Assembly: GCA_964394845.1 (NCBI GenBank)
Contig: CAYMZB010000085.1
Span: forward strand, 1 to 8,453
Origin: CAYMZB01 sp964394845
Lineage (GTDB): Bacteria > Patescibacteriota > Microgenomatia > Daviesbacterales > UBA10151
Direction: 5' to 3'
DNA: 8,453 bases
Part shown: positions 1-4,851 of the stretch, one piece after another
How positions within the stretch are numbered: the first letter of the stretch is position 1
Layout: the number at the start of each line of letters is the position of its first letter
Translations under genes and position numbers: made by a program
The notes under the pieces: generated by a model
What the model was told of the DNA's origin: nothing
What the model saw: the letters and a program-made list of their open reading frames with translations, nothing else
Database searches by the model: none

Positions 1-949
1 ATAAAATAACCAGTAAAAAAACCTGTAATTTTATTTTCTTTGGTTCTTTACTTTTAAAAAAATATAACAAACCTAACACTGATATCAGAACTATCCACCA
101 ATTGTTAATATTAAATGCTTTGAGTAAAGATGAGGCATTATAAAAGAGATTAGTAAAATACTGGCTAATATTTTGGGCAAATATCGGAATAGCCTGATCG
201 CCTGAGAAAAAAATCGGTGTAGAATTTATTTTCAATAAATTACCTGACTGCATTAGAAAAACTCCGACCGGAAGATAAAACAAAGCAAAACTTAAAAAAA
301 ATAAAAAAAATACTCCAAAATAATGCAAAAAACTCATTCGTAGTTTTTTTAAAATAAATAAGTAGATTATTACAAATGGCAATACCCAGGGAAAAGCTGA
401 GTTATGTATAGCAATAGCAAAAGACAAAGCTAATATGCTGTAAATTAGAAAAATATAGCTGCCTTTAGAGTAAAATAAAAAACCTAAAAAAAGCGCCAGG
501 TAAGCAAAAGGCTGCATCAGGTGAGGCTGCCAAATATAGTCTGATTGAGCCAAAATTTCCGGATTAAAGGCAAATATAACCGTTGCAAGGATTGCGGTTT
601 TTTGATCAAAAAGTTTTATGGTTAACAGATAAATTACAATAATTGTCAGAATTTGAAAACCTATATTAACTGCTCCCAATGTTAAGACGTTGTTGTAAGG
701 AATTAAAAACAGAGCTAAAAAGTAATAATACAATGGAGTGTTATAGATCCCACTTTCATTTAATAAATTATACGGGCCAAGAAGCGGGAACTCCTTGTAC
801 GAAACAATATGGTTGGCCACAAAATAGTCCCTGGCTCCGTCTCCCCAGGCAAATATATAAGATAAAGGATAATCCAGTCTTTGAAGCCGGACTATCAGGG
901 AAGCTGCCAGGATAATAAGAAATAGTGCGGTTAATGGCCTAAATTTCAA
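1..949 (-). CDS. GT39/PMT-like multi-spanning membrane glycosyltransferase, partial (C-terminus off the left edge)
   Basis: The open frame starts at TTG 949-947 and runs off the window after 316 codons. An in-frame TAA lies directly upstream of the TTG, there is no nearby ATG, and the first hydrophobic helix begins at about residue 5, so TTG is the best start. An AAAGGT box sits 11 nt upstream. The protein has many hydrophobic segments. The loop after the first one carries GDGARDYF (residues 36-43), followed by a FPLLGPYN stretch (54-61) and a TPLYYYF segment (71-77). Asp residues in this first outer loop (D37, D41) match the position of the catalytic acid in the ArnT/PMT/GT39 superfamily. 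Members move a sugar from a polyprenyl-phosphate carrier to a protein or lipid on the outer membrane face. The start overlaps the stop of the upstream secreted-protein gene by 4 nt (TTGA), which suggests translational coupling. Donor and acceptor cannot be read from sequence. The assignment to a GT-C enzyme is fairly firm; the exact family is less so. Confidence 0.8.
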   Translation of the reverse strand, partial: MKFRPLTALFLIILAASLIVRLQRLDYPLSYIFAWGDGARDYFVANHIVSYKEFPLLGPYNLLNESGIYNTPLYYYFLALFLIPYNNVLTLGAVNIGFQILTIIVIYLLTIKLFDQKTAILATVIFAFNPEILAQSDYIWQPHLMQPFAYLALFLGFLFYSKGSYIFLIYSILALSFAIAIHNSAFPWVLPFVIIYLFILKKLRMSFLHYFGVFFLFFLSFALFYLPVGVFLMQSGNLLKINSTPIFFSGDQAIPIFAQNISQYFTNLFYNASSLLKAFNINNWWIVLISVLGLLYFFKSKEPKKIKLQVFLLVIL

Positions 950-3357
950 TTACCGAATAAACCTTTTATGAAGTATCCAGCTTGGTCCAATAGATTTGCT
1001 TTCTTGGAAACTCCGCCAACACTGCCTGGTGTGGCATAGGTTGCTGGTGTGCCATAGGAAGGGCTACTGTAAGCAGGGGGAGTCGAATAAGTAGGAGTTT
1101 CATAAGCAGGAGGAGTCGAATAAGTAGGTGGGGTTGGATAAGTTGGAGGAGTATTATAAGTAGGTGGAGTTGGATACGTCGGAGGAGTCTGATAATTAGG
1201 TGGTGTGGGATATGATCCTGGAGGAGTATAGTATGCTCCTGTGCCGGGTGGTGAATAGTAAGATGTGCCAGGGGTTGGGTAAGAATAACCACCATTTGGA
1301 CCGCCTGTTGGAGATGCGTAATCGCGACCTGGTGTTGGATAAGGATAATTTGGACTTGGATATGTCGGATATGTTGGAGGGGTCTGATAATTCGGTGGTG
1401 TTGGATAAGTAGGGGGAGTGTAGTAGGGAGGTGTGGGATACTTTGGATCATATGGGGTAGGATACCTGGGTGTAGTATAAGGAGGAGGGGTAAGATATGG
1501 TGGTGGTGTCGGATACTCCCAAGGTGTGTAATACCTGGGAGTGATATAAGGAGGAGGCGGTGTAAAGTATTCAGGCGTAGTGTATTTCCCATCACCAGGT
1601 GTTGAATAAATAGGTGTATTATAAGTTATCGGTGTGTAATATTTCGGGGTGGGGTATTCCTTACTACCATAGTTATAAGGAGTGAAATATTGCGGTGAAG
1701 TATAGGGTGGCGGGGTAGTATAGGTGGGAGTGGTGTAATCACTACCTCCTCTTGGCGTGTAATAGAAAGGTGTTGTATACATGGACGGCGTGTAATAATA
1801 AGGAGTAGTGTAATTGGTGATTGTTGGTGGCGTGTAATAAGTAGGAGTTACATAGGTAGGTGTTGGGTATGCTCCTGTTGGGGTGGCATAATTACTACCA
1901 GGTGTATAGTAAGTTGGGGTGGCATAATTACTACCCTCAGCCGGCGTGTAATAACTGGGTGTTGAGTACATACCAGGTGTATAGTATTGAGGAGTAGCAT
2001 AGCTGGAACCTGCAGGAGGAGTGTAATAAATGGGTGTAGTATAAAAGTTTGTAGTAGACGGGGTGACATAAACAATGTCAGCCGGAGGAGTGTAATAAGT
2101 GCCAGGAATATACACCTCTGGTGGTCTGGGAGCTTCAGCATTAAAACCAGAACATTCACTTGAACTTTTGTTGTCAACGCAATAATCAAAACAACCTGCA
2201 GGCGAAGTGCATCCACCCATTGATTCAACCGGAGCATGAGTTACCTCACTGCCTGGCGTGTAATAAAGGTATGGAGTGTAGTTATCTGTTGGTCTTTCTG
2301 AGTTGGGATCAAGACCCGGACAACTAGCCGGATTTTCCTTACAATAATCATAACATTCCCCGGGAGTAGTACAATTGCCCATCTCCGGCCTTGTTTCAAA
2401 GTGGGCAGCCAACACCTCAGGAGCGATACCTACCGGCGCTTGATCTTGACAGACTGCTCCATCCCAATATTTATCAGAACCAACACAACTGGCTGCCTTG
2501 GCAGTATCTGCAACTGCAGTACAAGCTCCTCCGGGTCCATGATACTCTCCGGACGGACAAGCTACCGGAACATAAAGCCCGTTTGAACCAGGAGCGTAAC
2601 TTCTGCAAGACTCAGGATTTTGATCACAATAACTTTGGCATGAACCTGTACTACTGCATCCACCAGGTCCTGCAAAATTGCCCCCTGCCGGAGCAGCTGC
2701 TGAACACGCTGCATAATTGGCAGGATCAGAACAATAAGCGCCGCAAGTATCCGGCGTCTGACAGCCGCCCGGTCCTTCGGTAACAGTACCACCCAAAAGT
2801 CCTACCTGTCCGGCAAATTCGGTACATTTTTGGGCGTTGGCAGAATTATCGCAGAAAGTTGAACATGAATTTGCGCTGTCACAGCCTAAGGTAGCTTTGG
2901 CAGCCTCTATATATTCAGCTTTATCCGGCTCATCCGTGTACCCGCCCGGAATTTCATTTGTTTTGGCAAACGAATTGCAGGCATCAAAATTTTCCGATTT
3001 GGAACAAAAATCAGCGCAAGTTGAGTTTGAATCACAACCTAATTGATCTTTTGCTTCTTTATAAAATTTATCATCTGCATAAGTTGTCACATCATCTTTA
3101 TAGAACCCCTGCTTCTTAGCAAAATCCGTACAAGCGTTCTGGTTAACCGGATCATTACAATAGTTTGTACAAGACCCTATATCTTTACAATCTCCCAGCT
3201 CTTTAATAGGAAAGTTAAGACTGGCTGTTGGCGCAACTGAAGCAGCGGGCGCAGGATTTTGAGCAAAAATCGTACCAGCGACAAAAAAGAGCGATACAAA
3301 TCCAATAAGGATCAGCCTTGCCAGTTTGGTTTTATTAATTGTTAAAGTTTTAGTCAT
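946..3357 (-). CDS. Secreted cell-surface protein with seven four-Cys modules and a long Tyr-x-Thr-Pro repeat region
   Basis: I choose ATG 3357 (803 aa); a TTG codon immediately before it extends the frame by one residue but ATG is more likely. Residues 11-32 form a signal peptide (KLAR, then a hydrophobic core, then a site near IFA-Q). Residues 57-402 hold seven modules with spacing C-x5-C-x3-C-x(6 or 8)-C, starting at C57, C108, C159, C199, C234, C329 and C383, usually with an aromatic residue just before the third Cys. Between modules five and six, C267, C279, C291 and C303 are each 12 residues apart. From about residue 416 to 777 the chain is a low-complexity array of roughly 50 Tyr-x-Thr-Pro units plus a few Tyr-x-Ser-Pro. 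The last 26 residues are repeat-free and end in an amphipathic-looking stretch with no LPXTG motif and no membrane helix. The start lies 4 nt after the NPF-tail gene stop, and the TGA overlaps the next gene. A structural surface or appendage role is inferred; I do not recognise a named family. Confidence 0.85.
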   Translation of the reverse strand: MTKTLTINKTKLARLILIGFVSLFFVAGTIFAQNPAPAASVAPTASLNFPIKELGDCKDIGSCTNYCNDPVNQNACTDFAKKQGFYKDDVTTYADDKFYKEAKDQLGCDSNSTCADFCSKSENFDACNSFAKTNEIPGGYTDEPDKAEYIEAAKATLGCDSANSCSTFCDNSANAQKCTEFAGQVGLLGGTVTEGPGGCQTPDTCGAYCSDPANYAACSAAAPAGGNFAGPGGCSSTGSCQSYCDQNPESCRSYAPGSNGLYVPVACPSGEYHGPGGACTAVADTAKAASCVGSDKYWDGAVCQDQAPVGIAPEVLAAHFETRPEMGNCTTPGECYDYCKENPASCPGLDPNSERPTDNYTPYLYYTPGSEVTHAPVESMGGCTSPAGCFDYCVDNKSSSECSGFNAEAPRPPEVYIPGTYYTPPADIVYVTPSTTNFYTTPIYYTPPAGSSYATPQYYTPGMYSTPSYYTPAEGSNYATPTYYTPGSNYATPTGAYPTPTYVTPTYYTPPTITNYTTPYYYTPSMYTTPFYYTPRGGSDYTTPTYTTPPPYTSPQYFTPYNYGSKEYPTPKYYTPITYNTPIYSTPGDGKYTTPEYFTPPPPYITPRYYTPWEYPTPPPYLTPPPYTTPRYPTPYDPKYPTPPYYTPPTYPTPPNYQTPPTYPTYPSPNYPYPTPGRDYASPTGGPNGGYSYPTPGTSYYSPPGTGAYYTPPGSYPTPPNYQTPPTYPTPPTYNTPPTYPTPPTYSTPPAYETPTYSTPPAYSSPSYGTPATYATPGSVGGVSKKANLLDQAGYFIKGLFGN
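961..966 (-). promoter_or_regulatory. Ribosome binding site for the TTG-started GT39-like gene
   Basis: AAAGGT lies 11 nt before the TTG at 949 and within the last codons of the upstream gene. It supports use of this non-ATG start together with the TTGA stop/start overlap. Confidence 0.45.
1027..2112 (-). repeat. Region coding for degenerate Tyr-x-Thr-Pro repeats
   Basis: About 360 residues of Y-x-T-P, with x variable (Y, T, A, P, S, N, Q, V and others), often joined by an extra P, G or short Gly/Ser linkers. On the plus strand it shows as repeated GG(A/T)G(G/T)(A/T)GT(A/G)TA-type words. The periodicity varies between 4 and about 9 codons, so this is a protein-level repeat and not a uniform DNA array. 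Thr-Pro and Tyr density resembles plant extensins and bacterial Pro/Thr-rich wall spacers by composition only. Confidence 0.85.
1171..1407 (-). repeat. Two 42-nt copies coding for the same 14 residues (YPTPPNYQTPPTYP)
   Basis: The copies lie at 1171-1212 and 1366-1407 and match at 36 of 42 bases. All six differences fall in third codon positions and are synonymous, so the peptide is identical. This points to an internal duplication followed by selection on the amino-acid sequence. Confidence 0.8.
2152..3189 (-). repeat. Region coding for seven C-x5-C-x3-C-x(6,8)-C modules
   Basis: Modules start at residues 57, 108, 159, 199, 234, 329 and 383. The first three have an exact 51-residue period and share a Cys-x-x-(F/Y)-Cys core and an FA(K/G) segment after the fourth Cys; the later ones are shorter or more spread out. 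Four Cys per module suggests two disulfides each after export. Confidence 0.85.
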
Positions 3358-3361
3358 CAAA

Positions 3362-3610
3362 TTATCTGTTTACTACAAAAGGATTCTTATAATTATCAAA
3401 CGGGTTGACAAATTGAGTTTTCTTATCAAAAGGATTCTTATATTCAGTTTTAAGTTCTACTTTTGTTAATTGTTTTTGAGAAGCGGGAAGAGAAAATGGC
3501 AATTTAAAGGGAATTTTTATGTAACCTTGAGTAAAGGCAAAAATACCGGCGACAATAAGCAGTACAACCAGCAACAGAGGGAGCAGATGTATAAAACCTC
3601 TTTGGTTCAT
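3362..3610 (-). CDS. Small single-pass membrane protein with an NPF-repeat tail
   Basis: An 82-residue protein starting at ATG 3610. It opens with MNQRGFIHLLPLLL and has one hydrophobic helix at about residues 9-27. A short linker rich in Phe, Pro and Lys follows, then a tail with three related units: EYKNPFD (56-62), QFVNPFD (66-72) and NYKNPFV (73-79). The RGF before a hydrophobic stretch recalls a type IV prepilin N-terminus, but the Glu expected at position 5 of the mature pilin is missing, so I do not call it a pilin. The tail is probably outside the cell if the Arg end stays inside. The upstream region has only a weak AAAGAAAA purine stretch as ribosome binding site and a likely promoter. 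The gene sits 4 nt before the large secreted-protein gene, so the two are probably co-expressed and may work together. No known function. Confidence 0.75.
   Translation of the reverse strand: MNQRGFIHLLPLLLVVLLIVAGIFAFTQGYIKIPFKLPFSLPASQKQLTKVELKTEYKNPFDKKTQFVNPFDNYKNPFVVNR
3376..3442 (-). repeat. 16-bp perfect direct repeat inside the NPF-tail gene
   Basis: CAAAAGGATTCTTATA occurs on the plus strand at 3376-3391 and again at 3427-3442. It codes for the first and third Y-K-N-P-F units. The middle unit (F-V-N-P-F) has diverged in bases. Confidence 0.8.
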
Positions 3611-3626
3611 TTTTCTTTGTTACTTT

Positions 3627-3657
3627 ATTATTTGAATATTTGCCTATGCCTTGTCAA
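3627..3657 (-). promoter_or_regulatory. Putative sigma-70-type promoter for the NPF-tail / secreted protein / GT39-like unit
   Basis: On the minus strand TTGACA lies at 3657-3652, and a -10-like AATAAT at 3632-3627 with a 19-nt spacer (CAAATA at 17 nt is an alternative). It sits in the only sizeable gap of the window (62 nt, 3611-3672), upstream of ATG 3610. The -35 is perfect, but the -10 and spacing are not ideal, and the implied leader is very short. Confidence 0.4.
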
Positions 3658-3672
3658 TACCCCAAACTAGAC

Positions 3673-4836
3673 TTAAATTGATGAAGAAGTACCGGACAGA
3701 CATTGATTTTGGAATGGCTGCTCAATTTTTTTACACCAAAAATCTTTCTGGCTTTTTTCAATTGGGTCTGAAATAATTTGTCCGATGATCCTTTGGTAGC
3801 ATTCTCCCTTTAAATTTTGGGGGGCATTTTGACAAATAAAGATGGCCTGATCCCTTCCTCCTACAGAATAAAATGAACCGGCATTAACTACCAGACAATT
3901 ATCATACCAGTCCGGCCCTTCAAGCTTACAAAGTTCAAAAGCCTTTGCCGGATCGCCGTTGGTCAGCGGATGAATTTGCCTGGCTAAATTATCCATGCAC
4001 CAGGCAGTATATTGCTCGCTGCCCGAACCTTCACAAATTTCGGCAGTTTTGGCAATATCGCCTTTATTCATCTGATAAATCCTGGCAGCCTGATTTAACC
4101 AGCAGCCTTTCTGGTATTTTTCGCCAAAATGGTTACAGGGAAAGTAGGGATCGTCTGACAACCAGTCTCTCTTCTGCTCTGAATTAGTATCGAAGTCGTG
4201 CACCCCAAACAGGTTTTCCATAAACGCCCCGTTGTGGCAGGAAGATAAAGCTTCCGGGAATTTGGTTTCCGATTCGTAAAGTTGGTCACAAGTTTCCAGG
4301 GCTTTCGGTAAATCATAATTCCAGATGGCGAGTATGGAGTGACCGGCAGCGTGGACGCATTGAAAATACCTGACCGGGGAAGCCTTGCACTTATCAGTCA
4401 TTTTAGTAATAGCGGTAAAACCCTGGTCTGAAGCAGCCTCAATAATAGCCCCATGATAGCAGGCATATAAAAAGTAATCTTTACACTTCAGGATTGAATC
4501 CACACCGTATTTTTTATAAGCAAAAAAGCCAATCTGATGGACTGCCAAATGGCCTTCACCGGTATGAGGAAGCGTTGAGTGTTCTAAAATCTCCAAAGCT
4601 TTCTCCACATCAACTCTTTCCACCAGTTTTCGGGCTGCTTTTAAGCGGATGGTCTGGTCCTGCCCTAAAATGTCTTTCATTTCAGGAATATCTTCAACAG
4701 TTTGTTTATCAGTTATTAAAACAGCAGCAGCTTTCTGCTGATTAACCTGAGTAGCTGCTTTATTTGTATAAAAAGAGTAGGTGATCCCTGCAGTCAACAT
4801 GATCACCACAAGATATCTGAGTAGACTTCCCATCAT
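3673..4836 (-). CDS. Membrane-anchored or secreted Cys/His-rich solenoid-like protein, uncharacterised
   Basis: A 387-residue protein starting at ATG 4836 (a second ATG follows at once). Residues 5-22 are one hydrophobic segment, acting as signal anchor or signal peptide. The rest is polar and alpha-helical in character. All 16 cysteines lie after residue 117 and fall into eight pairs: 118/126, 150/160, 183/200, 234/245, 268/280, 303/314, 335/346 and 368/379. In the C-terminal half the pairs recur every 32-35 residues with 10-11 residues inside a pair, the size of a TPR- or Sel1-like helical hairpin, and units such as GD(I/P)AK(T/A) precede the first Cys. The N-terminal half adds His motifs: GHLAVHQ (95-101), CYHG (126-129), CVHAAGH (160-166), CHNG (200-203) and CNHF (234-237). 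None is a CXXCH haem site. I infer a disulfide-stapled helical repeat protein outside the membrane, perhaps metal-binding. It starts 15 nt after the tandem GT2 gene, so it is probably at the end of that operon. Confidence 0.75.
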   Translation of the reverse strand: MMGSLLRYLVVIMLTAGITYSFYTNKAATQVNQQKAAAVLITDKQTVEDIPEMKDILGQDQTIRLKAARKLVERVDVEKALEILEHSTLPHTGEGHLAVHQIGFFAYKKYGVDSILKCKDYFLYACYHGAIIEAASDQGFTAITKMTDKCKASPVRYFQCVHAAGHSILAIWNYDLPKALETCDQLYESETKFPEALSSCHNGAFMENLFGVHDFDTNSEQKRDWLSDDPYFPCNHFGEKYQKGCWLNQAARIYQMNKGDIAKTAEICEGSGSEQYTAWCMDNLARQIHPLTNGDPAKAFELCKLEGPDWYDNCLVVNAGSFYSVGGRDQAIFICQNAPQNLKGECYQRIIGQIISDPIEKSQKDFWCKKIEQPFQNQCLSGTSSSI

Positions 4837-4851
4837 ATTTTTTTTAATATA

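Noticed and set aside
679..915. Plus-strand open frame of 78 codons
   Set aside because: It is antisense to the GT39-like gene, whose minus-strand frame is open across the whole region and shows family motifs. The plus-strand product has no recognisable features.
946..1026. Sortase-type LPXTG anchor at the end of the secreted protein
   Set aside because: There is no LPXTG-like motif, no terminal hydrophobic helix and no basic end tail of the sortase type.
1027..2112. Possible CRISPR or tandem DNA repeat array
   Set aside because: Units vary in length and sequence, there are no unique spacers between constant repeats, and the variation fits codon degeneracy of a protein repeat.
966..2237. 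Additional long minus-strand frames (966-1595 and 1848-2237) rich in His, Leu and Ile
   Set aside because: They are frame-shifted readings of the Tyr-x-Thr-Pro repeat DNA, which stays open because of its repeated codons. The true frame has a signal peptide, Cys modules and synonymous-only divergence between copies.
3360..3360. TTG starts at 3360 and 7562
   Set aside because: In both cases an ATG follows at once in frame and fits the spacing and overlap better. Only the GT39-like gene at 949 has no ATG alternative.
3362..3610. Type IV pilin
   Set aside because: The RGF-hydrophobic start is similar, but the Glu at mature position 5 is missing, and the chain after the helix is too short and repeat-like for a pilin head.
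3673..4836. Multihaem cytochrome
   Set aside because: CYHG, CVHAAGH and CHNG look haem-like at first sight, but no CXXCH motif is present. Paired cysteines in a repeat explain the pattern better.
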